Assembly: GCA_004352715.1 (NCBI GenBank)
Contig: SCFE01000105.1
Coordinates: 916,792-980,791 of the forward strand
Direction: 5' to 3'
Length of the DNA stretch: 64,000 nucleotides
Source: Hofstenia miamia
Taxonomy: Eukaryota; Xenacoelomorpha; Acoela
This document shows, piece by piece, positions 34,885 to 44,879 of the stretch (within the stretch, counting starts at the first letter, position 1; every line of letters starts with the position of its first letter). Under the pieces are notes generated by a model. It had not been told where the DNA came from and made no database searches. It saw only the letters and a list, made by a program, of their open reading frames with translations. A program made the position numbers and the translations under genes.

Positions 34885-35256
34885 TTAAATATATATATAT
34901 ATATATATATATATGAAGTTATCAGAATAGTTTTTTAATTTGAGTTTAATTTCTGTTTCACTTAGCATATTACCTGGATTTGTTTCTATGTCACCAGAAA
35001 GGATTAATTTCAAAAGAAAAAAATACCTAATAAGTTGTTTATAAATCAATGTGCATAATTTGGTAGCACACATGTAGTAATTGAGATGTGAGTGCTTTCT
35101 GTGTCGTGTTTGGATGTGTGCATAAGATATATAAAGAGCACGGAATGATGAGAGAGTGATTTGGCGTGCACTGAGATGATTCTTTAAGATATGAGTCATT
35201 TGCTTGATTCCATTTCGAGAAAGATGTATTCCGTCAGATAATAATCTTACAAGCAC
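34885..35256 (-). pseudogene. LINE ORF1-like end: esterase tail plus degenerate 2A-like motif
   Basis: On the minus strand the frame starts with LLSDGIHLSRNGIKQMTHIL, which resembles the end of SGNH-type esterases (conserved D.xHL..xG) found in ORF1 of some CR1/L2-type LINEs. About 60 residues later comes a hydrophobic stretch FFLLKLILSGDIETNPGN. That is the 2A ribosome-skipping motif (D.E.NPGP) except that its final Pro is Asn. The frame then runs into (TA)n at about 34890-34912. The 3' remainder of this element is missing, unless 33762-34560 is its end after a large deletion. Confidence 0.55.
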
Positions 35257-35381
35257 TTTATTAGAAGTATTGCTTCAACAAAAAAACTAAAATTTATAAA
35301 CAACAAGATAAACTAAACTAAACAAAGTCTTCCCATGCATGCATTTTTTTTGATGAACCAATTAATTTGTGATGACTTAGC

Positions 35382-35443
<62 letters not shown>
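35382..35443. repeat. (TAA)n tract, 5' flank of the Dong/R4-like element
   Basis: About 20 units of AAT/TAA directly followed by the element's first bases GGGCAGG. A matching tract lies at the other end. Confidence 0.95.
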
Positions 35444-35529
35444 GGGCAGGTAGCCCAGTTGGTAGAGACGCAGGTTGGTAAGCTGAGGTTAAGCAACTGT
35501 GATCGTGGTTAGCAAACTGGATGACTTAG

Positions 35530-35671
35530 CTCACAGGGTAGGAAGCACTCTAAAGCCTTGGTTGGCAACTTCCTAGGACAAGGGCAGTCCAAAATGAAAG
35601 CTCATGGGGCAGGAAGGTCTCTTAAGCCTTGGTTGGCAACTTCCTAGGAGAATGTGAGTCCAAAATCAAAC
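35530..35671 (+). repeat. 71-bp tandem repeat in the element's 5' UTR
   Basis: Two imperfect units begin at 35530 and 35601. Each contains AAGCCTTGGTTGGCAACTTC followed by CTAGGA and ends in AGTCCAAAAT. Repeats in the 5' UTR often carry promoter function in LINEs; that role is inferred. Confidence 0.85.
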
Positions 35672-35687
35672 ACAAAAAATAACACTG

Positions 35688-37964
35688 ATGAAAAGTCATG
35701 ATAGAGCAAAGGCCCTCAGTCCCCGGCAGGCCTTCAATGGTCAGAGGGTGCTAAGAATCTCCGGACAACAGGCGGACTCCACAATCGGGAGTGTGGACTC
35801 GAGAAGTGGCAGTACAGGATCCACACAGACCAATGGACAACGGCATAAGTGGACAGATGAGCAGAACAGGACAGCATTGGAGTGTTACAGAAGAAGCAGG
35901 CCAGATGAGAGGGGTTACAGGAAGAGAATGTTGGAAGAATGGAGGAAGGCAAGAACGGGATTAGAAGTTACAGAGCAGAGGCTTGCAGGGCAAGTGAGAA
36001 AGTTACAGCTGGATGAGAGTAAGGGGAAAAAGAGAGTTGAACAAGTTAAGCAAAGGGAAGATGAAGTGATAGATGTTGAGACAGAAGTGGCAGAAGTAGC
36101 AGATGCAGAAACTGAAGCAGCAATCAAGGAAAAGATGAAGGAAGAAATAGGTGAGAGAGCTAGGTTGCCAGTCCCAAGAAGAGTTAAGAGAAGTAAGCTA
36201 GCAGTAGAGACAGCAAAAGTCAATAAAGTGTTGGAGAGGATAGATGCTAGGAGTGTTACAGAAGTAAATAGCTTAGTGTATGCAGGGGCATGTGAGGTGC
36301 TGAAGAATGTAGGCGTGGAAATAAAGAAGAAGAGGTGGCAAGAAGATAAGGGAGACAGAAAGCCAGCATGGGAAAGAAGAATTGAGAATAAGGTGGCAAA
36401 GATTAGGCAGCAAATAGGGAAGATCCGGACAAGTAAGGCAGTGCAGGACAGGTGCAGGGTAGGTAAGGGGAAGACTATAGAAACTGCAAGAGAAGAGCTT
36501 AAGCAGAGATTAGTTGCAGAAGCTGAGAAACTGAGAAAGTATAGGGCAAGGGCAAAGCAGGCAAGAGACAATATGAAGTTTGAGACACAAGAAGGAAGAT
36601 TCTACAAAGAACTAGATGCAGGAGAAAAGGCTACAGCTAGAGCAGGCGAAGATGCAGTAAGGTTCTGGGAGAATATATGGGGAAGTGCGGGACCAGAGAT
36701 AGAGAATGTACAGATGCAGAAAGAAGCCAGGCAAGAAGAAGAAGTAATCACAACTGTAAGGCTGAAGGAGGCTCTAAAGAAGATGAAGAACTGGAAGGCG
36801 CCAGGCAGAGATGAGGTACATGGGTATTGGCTGAAGAAGTTCACAAGTGTTCATGAGAGACTAGCAGCAGCATTGGAGGAGTGTGTGGTGAGTGGGTGTC
36901 CAGAGTGGATGGTAGTGGGGAAGACATTTCTGATACAGAAGGACCCAAAGAAAGGTAGTGAGGCAAACAACTTCAGGCCAATAACATGTCTGCCAACAAC
37001 TTGGAAATTGCTAACTTCAGTGATTTCAAGTAGGCTGGCATGTTACTTAGAACAGAATAGGTTGATACCAGAGGAGCAGAAGGGATGTAGGACAAAGACG
37101 AGAGGATGCAAAGACCAGTTGTTGATAGACCAGGCAGTGGTGGAGAATTGTAGAAGAAGAAAGACGAACTTAGCAATGGCATGGATAGACTACAGGAAGG
37201 CATATGACAGCATATCACATAGGTGGGTATTGAAGACGCTAGAGGCCAATGGAGTTTCACGGAAATGGGTTGAGTTTCTAGAGAGGGAGATGGGAAAGTG
37301 GCAGACTGAGATAGATGGGCATAGGTTGAGGTTTAGACGGGGTATATTTCAGGGAGACAGCTTAGCGCCACTACTGTTCGTAGTTAGCTTAATACCTATC
37401 ACAGAAAAGTTAAAGGAGACAGGCATAGGGTATAAGATGGAGAAGAATGGTAGAGCAGTGAGTCACCTATGGTACATGGACGACCTGAAGATGTACGCTA
37501 GCTCAAGGAAGATGTTGCAGAAGCAAGTGGAGACATTGGAGAACGCAAGCAGAGATTCAGGGTTGGAGTTTGGATTAGGAAAGTGTGCAGCAGTGACAAT
37601 GACTAGAGGCAAGTGTGTGGATGGGGATGGCTTGAGGACAAGCAGTGGGGATAAGATTGAGGAAGTTAAAGAGGGGTACAAGTACTTAGGTGTGATAGAG
37701 AAAGACAGAACAGATCACGAGGAAATGAAGATGAGGCTAAGGAAAGAATACAAGAGGAGAGTAAGGAAGGTACTACAGAAGTCAGCATTGAATGGGCAGA
37801 ATAGTATAAAAGCAATTAATACATGGGCGATACCAGTGTTGAGATATTCGGCAGGAATAGTTAGATGGAACAAGAATGAGCTTAGGGAGCTAGACAGAGA
37901 GACAAGGAAGGTACTTGTAGCAGAGAGGGCTTTCAACCTAAATGGAGATGTGGATAGGTTGTAA
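35688..37964 (+). CDS. Dong/R4-like polyprotein: Myb-like domain and reverse transcriptase (stops before endonuclease)
   Basis: This 758-residue frame encodes most of a site-specific retrotransposon polyprotein. Residues about 53-105 form a Myb/SANT-like DNA-binding region (KWTDEQNRTALECYRRSRP). A basic, charged linker follows. The reverse transcriptase starts near residue 350: KNWKAPGRDEVHGYWLKKF, NNFRPITCLPTTWKLLTSV, EEQKGCRTKTRGCKDQLLID, WIDYRKAYDSISHRWVL, GIFQGDSLAPLLF, and the catalytic YMDD in LWYMDDLKMYA near residue 605. A thumb then follows. TAA at 37962-37964 ends it; the second copy has TAC at this place, so the stop is a recent mutation. A second stop (TGA 37989-37991) follows nine codons on. 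The protein would lack its endonuclease unless read through. Confidence 0.9.
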   Translation: MKSHDRAKALSPRQAFNGQRVLRISGQQADSTIGSVDSRSGSTGSTQTNGQRHKWTDEQNRTALECYRRSRPDERGYRKRMLEEWRKARTGLEVTEQRLAGQVRKLQLDESKGKKRVEQVKQREDEVIDVETEVAEVADAETEAAIKEKMKEEIGERARLPVPRRVKRSKLAVETAKVNKVLERIDARSVTEVNSLVYAGACEVLKNVGVEIKKKRWQEDKGDRKPAWERRIENKVAKIRQQIGKIRTSKAVQDRCRVGKGKTIETAREELKQRLVAEAEKLRKYRARAKQARDNMKFETQEGRFYKELDAGEKATARAGEDAVRFWENIWGSAGPEIENVQMQKEARQEEEVITTVRLKEALKKMKNWKAPGRDEVHGYWLKKFTSVHERLAAALEECVVSGCPEWMVVGKTFLIQKDPKKGSEANNFRPITCLPTTWKLLTSVISSRLACYLEQNRLIPEEQKGCRTKTRGCKDQLLIDQAVVENCRRRKTNLAMAWIDYRKAYDSISHRWVLKTLEANGVSRKWVEFLEREMGKWQTEIDGHRLRFRRGIFQGDSLAPLLFVVSLIPITEKLKETGIGYKMEKNGRAVSHLWYMDDLKMYASSRKMLQKQVETLENASRDSGLEFGLGKCAAVTMTRGKCVDGDGLRTSSGDKIEEVKEGYKYLGVIEKDRTDHEEMKMRLRKEYKRRVRKVLQKSALNGQNSIKAINTWAIPVLRYSAGIVRWNKNELRELDRETRKVLVAERAFNLNGDVDRL

Positions 37965-37991
37965 ATGGCAAGGCATAAAGGAGGGAAATGA

Positions 37992-38945
37992 CTGCTAAGT
38001 GTGGAGGAAACTGTAGAAGCAGATGCACTAGGGCTAAAGGAGTATGTGGAAGCACAACCTAGAGGGTCAATACTGGAGGTCACTAAGGAGTTAAGGAAGA
38101 TAAGAACTGAGAGTGAAGGAAAGAAGGTATACCAGAGTAGGATGGAATCAGAGAGACAAACAAGGTATAGGCAGAAAGCAATGCATGGAGAATACTGGAG
38201 GAACACAGAAAAGTGTGATAGAGAAGAGAGCAACAAGTGGTTAAAGAAGGCAGGACTGAAGAGAGAAACAGAAGCACTAATAATGGCAGCACAGGAGCAA
38301 GCAATAAGAACAAACTGGGTGAAGAAGCATATAGACAGAAGAGTAGAAGTAAGTGATAAGTGTAGGCTGTGTAAGAAAGAGGCGGAGACAGTAGATCATC
38401 TGATAGCAGGGTGTGAGAAGTTGGCACAGAATGAGTATAAGTTCAGGCATGACAAGGTGGGAAGAATGGTACACTGGAGTTTGAGCAGGCAGCATGGGTT
38501 AGAAGCAGGAGACAAGTGGTATGAGCACAAGCCACAGGGCGTCATAGAAAATGAGAAGGTTAAGATACTGTGGGATTTCAACATACAGACGAGCAAAGTG
38601 ATAGAAGCACGGAGGCCAGACATAGTAGTGGTAGACAAAGAGAAAAGATTAGGAACAGTAATAGACATAGCAGTACCAAAGGACAGGAATGTAGAAAGCA
38701 AGGAGAAAGAGAAGATAGACAAGTACAGAGAGTTAGCAGAGGAAATAGAAAGGCTGTGGAAGTTAAAGAAAGTTGAAGTAGTCCCGGTAGTAGTAGGCGC
38801 ACTAGGAGCAGTAAGTAAAAAGCATAAGAAATACTTGGAGGAGTTGGGATTACCAAATTGGGGAGGAGCAGTAGCACAGAAGGCAGCATTGTTAGGAACA
38901 GCTAGAGTCCTGAGGAAAGCTCTCAGACTCCCTGGGAACTGGTGA
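37992..38945 (+). CDS. Dong/R4-like polyprotein C-terminus: CCHC knuckle and restriction-like endonuclease
   Basis: This is the continuation of the same protein, in the same frame, after two nonsense codons. It has a CCHC knuckle of form CX2CX8HX4C (CRLCKKEAETVDHLIAGC). Then comes a PD-(D/E)XK restriction-like endonuclease with ARRPDIVVVDKEKRLGTVID and the following IAVPKD, typical of R2/R4-type elements. The enzyme nicks target DNA to prime reverse transcription. The end LGLPNWGGAVAQKAALLGTA is the usual C-terminus in this group. Stop at 38943-38945. There is no natural start codon at the beginning, so this is a separated part and not an independent ORF. Confidence 0.88.
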   Translation: MLSVEETVEADALGLKEYVEAQPRGSILEVTKELRKIRTESEGKKVYQSRMESERQTRYRQKAMHGEYWRNTEKCDREESNKWLKKAGLKRETEALIMAAQEQAIRTNWVKKHIDRRVEVSDKCRLCKKEAETVDHLIAGCEKLAQNEYKFRHDKVGRMVHWSLSRQHGLEAGDKWYEHKPQGVIENEKVKILWDFNIQTSKVIEARRPDIVVVDKEKRLGTVIDIAVPKDRNVESKEKEKIDKYRELAEEIERLWKLKKVEVVPVVVGALGAVSKKHKKYLEELGLPNWGGAVAQKAALLGTARVLRKALRLPGNW

Positions 38946-38988
38946 GTTGCCCGAGCTAAGAGGAATACCAGCATGAAGCTGTGCGAAG
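38946..38988 (+). promoter_or_regulatory. Short conserved 3' UTR with hairpin
   Basis: CCCGAGCT, then CAGCATGAAGCTGTG and GAAG before the TAA tract, is shared with copy 2 (47925-47963). CAGC and GCTG can pair around ATGAA. Such 3' structures serve as reverse transcriptase recognition sites in site-specific LINEs; here this is inferred. Confidence 0.5.
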
Positions 38989-38999
38989 TAAGAGATAAT

Positions 39000-39056
<57 letters not shown>
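38989..39056. repeat. (TAA)n tract, 3' flank of copy 1
   Basis: TAAGAGATAATAT then about 18 AAT units; further imperfect (AAT/GAT)n to 39112. Confidence 0.9.
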
Positions 39057-39057
<1 letters not shown>

Positions 39058-39573
39058 TGAGAAGAAATGAAATAATAATAATAATAATGATGATGATGAT
39101 AATGATGATGAAATAATATACATATAGAAATTATTGATATCTGAAATATGCATACACTTGTGCAATTTTCCAAATGCTTTTGTGTGTAATTTATGTTTTC
39201 AGGTGTTTTTCTCCATAGAATTTTTGAAATATCAGCATGATTGCAAGGAAGATTTTGAAGATTTCTTAAATGATCTAGGATTGCAGAGATTTTTTTTCAG
39301 AAATACATCTGCTAACATAAATTGTCTAGTTAGCAGTTTTTTTGAAAAATATATTTATTTTTTTTCAGAAATACCCATATAATATTTAAATATTTTACGA
39401 AATTCTACAAATGATGAACGAATCATACAAAACTGGCTTCCACAATGGGGTTTCCAAATCAGTTTATGCAATAAGTAGGCTAACACACTGTAATGTAAAT
39501 TTGTCATTTGCTTCAAATAATTTTCTTTCTAAAAGTGAATTTGTCCTTTAAATTATTACAAGAATTCCTTTAG

Positions 39574-41302
39574 AAATGATCCATTTCACAAATGAAGGTT
39601 TGATGACAGAATTATTCATCTCTAGAAATACTTCGTGGCAGAACTGTGGCGTTGAATTAGATCCAAATACAAGACAACAAATAAAGCAGGTGTTTTATCA
39701 TCAAAGTAATAATACAATCGCCAAATGCATCCTATTATATTCAAGTAAGTTAATTTCTACCTATTTTTTTGATTATTTGACTGGAATATTAAAAATTTTT
39801 ACTAATAAAATTTAATGCTCATGAAAACTCACTCTCAACATGCCTACTAAATATTTAGTAACAGAATTTTTAAAAAATGTAATTTCAAAAAATCATTCAA
39901 CTGGAAAATGTGACACAATCTTTTCTTGAATTTTTCTCATTTACATTCAATAGTAGCATGCTGATGGAATGCATTGAGATTATTTTTACAATCTTGTGAA
40001 ATAAATTTTTGCTAACACTAAATTTTAAATTTACCATATGCAAATTGAATTAGATTATAAACTTTATTAAAGTACACGTATTTGCTTCTGTTTTTTTTTG
40101 CAATTGTTTGCTCATGTGAACAATTTCTTTTCAATTGTTCAACTTAATCCATTATTTTAGATTATTCGGTTTGGGATTTTTACATTTCTTCAAAAAATCG
40201 CATTGCAGAGTGTTCTTGCAAATCTCAATTCAAAGTGTTTTTTGAATGGATTATTGTTTCTACGGGTGAATTAATTCACAACAAACAGCCAACAATAATG
40301 CATGGGATATTCCAAATTAATTCAGTCAGCAAGAAAGACGAAAACATCTACAATACTACGTTGGAAGCATTAACTAGTTTTAAAAAGAATATTACCGTCA
40401 AATGCAGAATTTTATCTGAAAATATTCATCGAACTACTGTAATATCTGTGGACGAAATGAATAGTACATATTTTTCTGTAATTATAATAATACGCTTTTC
40501 TGTAGATGCAGTTTGAAGAATTTAGTATAACCAAAACATTTCTATAAAAAGTTTTGAATTTTATGTATCAATTTTTTTAATGTCTCTAATTTTACTACCA
40601 TTTTTTGCAGCTTTGTATTTCTGCACTAATTTGCAGAATTAAAAATAGGTAACATTCTTTATTTGGCTTAAACAAAGATTTTTTACCATCACATACGTAA
40701 AATGTAAATTCTGATTGAACTACTTCACATATGTTAGGCTATAATATAAATATAAATACATTATCTGAAGAATTAAGAAACTTAGGTTAAAAAATGGTCC
40801 CGAATTAAAAAATTTCGAATTTTTCAATTTGTAAATTTGTTTTATAATCAATTAAATAGCAAGCTGTAAAGCTATTAATCAATGTCTAATTTTTACTAAA
40901 TGTTGTAAGAATGTCAGTATAATATTCAACATTTACATGAATAAGTGCACATTTGTATTATTATTATCAACAAGGCAACTAAGACCAACCTTATATTATT
41001 ATAATTTACTACTAATTAACAAATATATTTTAGAATCCGAATTTATTGTTCAAAAATCGACGTTTTTTGCTGATGCTCCCACTATTTATGCCCATAGTCA
41101 TAATTCAATTACGTTTCAATGCAATTCTTCAGGAAACAGAGTGATTGAAAATGTTTATGTCTTAAATCCATCCAAGAAAACTATTAAGTGCTCTGTTAAG
41201 TCAATAAATATACAAAAGATTGTCCATTTTTCACAAAATGGTATGGAACAATTTATTGATATTTTACTGATGCCTATTTTAGTAATGTTTTATTCTGTAT
41301 AA
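39574..41302 (+). CDS. Ig-like surface protein gene (partial model)
   Basis: Three exons are proposed. 39574-39744 has an acceptor CCTTTAG and donor GTAAGT, phase 1 at both ends. The next runs from 40161 (acceptor ATTTTAG, phase 1) to about 40497. The third runs from 41034 (acceptor ATATTTTAG, phase 1) to the stop at 41302. The readings contain Ig-like landmarks: a Trp or Cys core (RNTSWQNCGVEL; FEWIIVSTGE), and second-Cys strands IAKCILLY, ITVKCRILSEN and KKTIKCSVKS. N-glycosylation sequons are frequent. The last exon ends in a hydrophobic tail (FIDILLMPILVMFYSV), which could be a membrane anchor. The donor of exon 2 is not in the expected phase, so the model is incomplete. A related frame with Ig-like spacing lies at 39217-39382. 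Confidence 0.4.
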
Positions 41303-41309
41303 CATATAA

Positions 41310-41924
41310 CTTAGATGTAGTACGTATAAATTATTGAACCAGACATTTTTTCTGACTTATTAAGGCATTGTTGAGCTTTTTTCCCCGCACCATTTATATT
41401 TTTATAATTGCTCTAAAAAATCGTGCAACTTTAAAAAATGGAGGACCAATATTTCAAATTTGATTAACTATTAACTCACACATTAGATTACTCATTTCTT
41501 TCTCATATTTGCTTGGCATAACACAATGACATTAAGCCTTGAAGCTCCCTTTTTTTATAGAACTTCCTCAAAGTATTTATGTGGTACAATAAAACTAAAT
41601 TGTAATGAATCGAATTATCAACTTAATGTAGTGTAGGAATACCAACATTCTAATTCCTCAGGTTTTCTTCAATGATTAAATATATATGCACATGATTTAT
41701 ATAGATCAAATAAATCTATGTTTTTGCTTTAGACTTAATCAAAGATTATGAAGGTAAGCTATTAGTTGTAAAAAACCTCTCACAAAATATTTCAGCAGTG
41801 AACCTTTTATTTATGCTTGAATTTAGTTTTTCCAATTTTATTATGACAATTCTTCAAACACCATTGCCATTAATCAACCAAATCAAAAAAAATTAAAATT
41901 TGTTACTATAATTCAAATATTAAT
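41310..41924. other. AT-rich non-coding sequence
   Basis: No gene or element recognised. Confidence 0.4.
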
Positions 41925-42195
41925 AATAATAATAATAATAAATAAATAAAAAATAAATAAATAATATATTTATGCATGGCTAAATACAAACCACAAATAT
42001 GTGAAGCACCAATCAAATACTAAAACTGATAATCAAATAAAATTCTATTTACAAATGATTTTCGAAATGCTTGTGTATGCAGCTTTGGTTGAATGAACAT
42101 TTGTCTTCTTCTTAATTCATATCTATCACAAAAATTACGTTTAAAATATGGTTGAAGTGGGTGTTTATTATTGTTGAGAATAAGACTCAAGTGCT

Positions 42196-43270
42196 TTAGG
42201 TCTTCTTCTTTGCGTATTTCAAAGATACTATATTTCGTGGATGTAAATTTACGATGATAACTTTTGTTGAGATATTTTTTAATATTATATATATTGAAAT
42301 TCCATACTTTATTTTCGATAATGCAATTGCTTCAAAAACTTTATCACATTCCTTTTCATTGTAATTATTAAACTTTAAATCCAGAAACATGTAACTAAGA
42401 CGGCTAAGGCTTGAATAGAGTGTTGATCCGTGAATTTGAAAAGACATATCACTTTGGAAAGTAATTGCTAGTATATTGATATTATCAACACTAGAGAATT
42501 TCCCTTTTTCATTACTGCATCTACAATGTGATCGTTTGTTTAAGCTGAATTTTATATTTTGATTTCTTTTCATTTATTATCATGCCATTGATTTTAGCCC
42601 AACACATTATATTTTCATATTCTACAGAAACATACTGCCTTTGTGTTTCACTGGGATCTTTGTAGCAGAGAGTAGTTATGTTGCTATCATCTGCATATTT
42701 AAACATTGTAGAATCTTGTTTAGTAGCTCTAAGATCGTCTGGTAGAATAAGAAATGCACTTGGTCCACCGCGGGTACCTTGTGAGCATCCAAGACCAATA
42801 TCTATTAGTTCTTGTAGTACACCATTCCATAATAAACTTTGTTTTCTATCAGTCAAGAATCTGAAAAACCATTTCTGCAAATATGGATTTTCAATGAATT
42901 TTTTGAATTTTTCAAAAACGATTTCTTGTTTTACTTGATTTTCTTTTATAAGCAAATTGATATTCATCAACTTTTTCATATAATGTGCTAGATATAAACA
43001 TTTCATGCACAGATTTTTCAAAAATCCTTGATATAATTAGAAATTAGAAATTATCTTTATTTCAGAATGAAAGACATCAAACTGACTAAATTTACAAACT
43101 ATCATAAAATTCAATTCACTTGCAGAGTTATTTGCGGTGTTACTGATATGCCTCGGATATGTTCTGGAACATTTGATATATTTTCTTTAGGTATAGGCAC
43201 TATAGAGGCAATTTTATATGAATCAGGAAGTAAACCCTCAGTTAATAAAGCATTCCAAATATTACAGTAG
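42196..43270 (-). pseudogene. LINE B reverse transcriptase
   Basis: Blocks in order on the minus strand: ALLTEGLLPDSYKIASIVPI near 43260-43200 (fingers), WFFRFLTDRKQSLLWNGV, LGCSQGTRGGPSAFLILPDD (the G.PQG..LGP.LF block, altered), the catalytic FKYADDSNI near 42700, EYENIMCWAKINGMIINEKK, and a thumb region with ILAITFQSDMSFQIHGSTLY. The catalytic YADD is kept, but frameshifts at about 43030 and 42560 break the protein. Confidence 0.8.
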
Positions 43271-43330
43271 TGGGGAGACAAAATATCCCACCAATCCCTA
43301 TTATATATCCAATATGGTATGTTATATGGA

Positions 43331-44013
43331 TCAGGTGCTGAACTCTTGCAATTTCGAAGTAACTGACACTTTATTAAGAGGTATTGAAGGCAGATTACAT
43401 GATGATGTATTCACATTAGCATTATTACAGTTTATGTGTACAACTTTACTCAATATTACCGTTTCAACAGGGAAACGTCTACAACGATTAGCTAAGATAA
43501 TATTCAATTCCTTTGGGTCAAAGGCTGCTTTATCAATTTGTTTTTTGTTGCATTTTCTATGGCTGTCATTATCAATTCTTCTCCACCATTGCTTAGATCC
43601 AATTAAATTTTGTAGCCGCATTGTCTTTATAATTGATGTAATTTTATTAACTTTGTAATAATTTCGTTTTCTTTGTGATCTGTATTTACATCTTAGTTTA
43701 TATTTAATCTTGGCATTCATCCAAGAGGGATCTTTATTAGACATTGTCACATTCCGAAAGAGTTTTCAAAGCACCAACCTATTTTATTTTCAAAAAGTTC
43801 TAAAGCATCTACAGGACTTAATTGATATACAACATCAGAATTCACAGAGGATATTTGTCTATTAAATACAGCTTTAAATTTATAATGAAAGGATTCTTTC
43901 CATTTGTTAGGCTTACATTTATTTATTGGATTAAGCTTGAGGGCTAAATGATCAGTTGAAATCTTTACTTGGTATGCCGATACATTAGATATTGTAGAGT
44001 CACTCGGGGACAT
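43331..44013 (-). pseudogene. LINE B linker between endonuclease and reverse transcriptase
   Basis: Two minus-strand frames join here. One (44013-43747) gives SPSDSTISNVSAYQVKISTD followed by HLAL, the end of the endonuclease region (SDH-type). The other (43750-43331) has PSWMNAKIKYKLRCKYRSQR and KQWWRRI, the usual basic linker of CR1/jockey elements (pWf...l..l...+...y++), and then SLPSIPLNKVSVTSKLQ. They overlap by 4 bp with a frame change. Confidence 0.65.
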
Positions 44014-44134
44014 TCAAATATTTCTCTGGAATTTTATTAATTTCTAATTTGTAGTTTCGTATTTCCTGCGTCACCCTTGACGTCACCTCGTAGTTTCGAG
44101 GTTAAGTTTCGTTGCAGTTACTTTGTCCCCTCAA

Positions 44135-44546
44135 TGTTATATGACGTGTTATTTTGCTTGCTCACTTGAATTTGCGAGGGAATGAGCGCGTGATTTGAAA
44201 TTGTAAACAATTAGCAGGTAATGACTAACGTTTTGTATAAATAGGGAACAATTGTAGCAGCCGTTTTTCAGACACTGTCCTCGGCAAACAAAACTAGAAT
44301 CAAGTTTTGCTTAAACTGAAACCTGTTCTTTTTCTCCAATGTTTACCTTTCGTTTGATTATTCAAATTACCCTTAACATAATGATTGCTTAAGTCACGAC
44401 GACTATTTGGGAGTCCTGCTAACCTGGCACCAGTGTGATGCGTAACTCTGGATGGTTTGCAGCCTAAATCGTGGTTCATATTAGGTTACGACTAGGCATA
44501 GGGAAATAATAAACCTTTCATTCTCGTCATACATGCACTTATAACA
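44135..44546 (+). mobile_element. LTR-like element (possible solo LTR) inserted in LINE B
   Basis: About 412 bp begins TGTTATATGACG and ends CACTTATAACA, so it has TG...CA ends with short inverted repeats. A TATA box (TATAAATAG, 44236-44244) lies about 100 bp in, and AATAAA (44507-44512) lies near the end, as in LTRs. It separates endonuclease from linker parts of LINE B, so it is an insertion. I did not find a clear target duplication, and no gag/pol is nearby. The orientation and exact ends are inferred. Confidence 0.45.
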
Positions 44547-44879
44547 ATTGACACAGAGATTAAATTATGCCATTGGTGAACGTGAATGCGCAGCAGTTAT
44601 GTGCTAATTAATTGTTAGCTGAGAGATAAAAACCACTTCGAGACTCCTATTTTGCATTGAGGTAGAAATTAAATATTGAGACAAGTAAGCACTGCACCCC
44701 CTAATCACAAGCTGCCTTCCCCTCAGGTAGCACGCCGTATGAATTGGTCATCCTGGTTACAAGTTACAGTGGATGAATTACCTATGCTATTAGTTATTAC
44801 GATCTCTTGTTATTTATTTTGTTGGAATCGTGCAGAGTCAAGTAGTTTCTTTTTGGTAATGCTGTTATAGTCCCCAGCA

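Larger units (their letters stand above)
35444..38988 (+). mobile_element. Dong/R4-like non-LTR retrotransposon in a (TAA)n target, copy 1
   Basis: A 3.5-kb element sits between (TAA)n tracts at 35382-35443 and about 38989-39056. Known Dong elements of the R4 clade insert into TAA repeats, and the protein here has the matching architecture: reverse transcriptase, CCHC knuckle and restriction-like endonuclease, with no APE domain. A 5' UTR of about 240 bp carries a 71-bp tandem repeat. One long frame is interrupted by only two stop codons. The 3' UTR is about 40 bp and includes a small hairpin. Related copies are at 46671-47963 (truncated) and 18010-19240 (ancient). Confidence 0.9.

Noticed and set aside
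35382-35443. Simple repeat arrays as CRISPR-like arrays
   Set aside because: They are (TAA)n microsatellites without spacers in a eukaryotic genome; no CRISPR array occurs in the window.
35915-36571. Long minus-strand frames (up to about 218 codons) within 35.7-39.0 kb
   Set aside because: They are shadows of the plus-strand retrotransposon frame: Ser/Leu/Thr/Cys-rich translations caused by its purine-rich coding strand.
38892-39173. Ile-rich frame with long poly-Ile
   Set aside because: Translation of (TAA)n and related simple repeats.
41640-41960. Another exon of the Ig-like gene after 41302
   Set aside because: No acceptor with a following Cys/Trp pattern was found, and the sequence leads into the LINE B tail.
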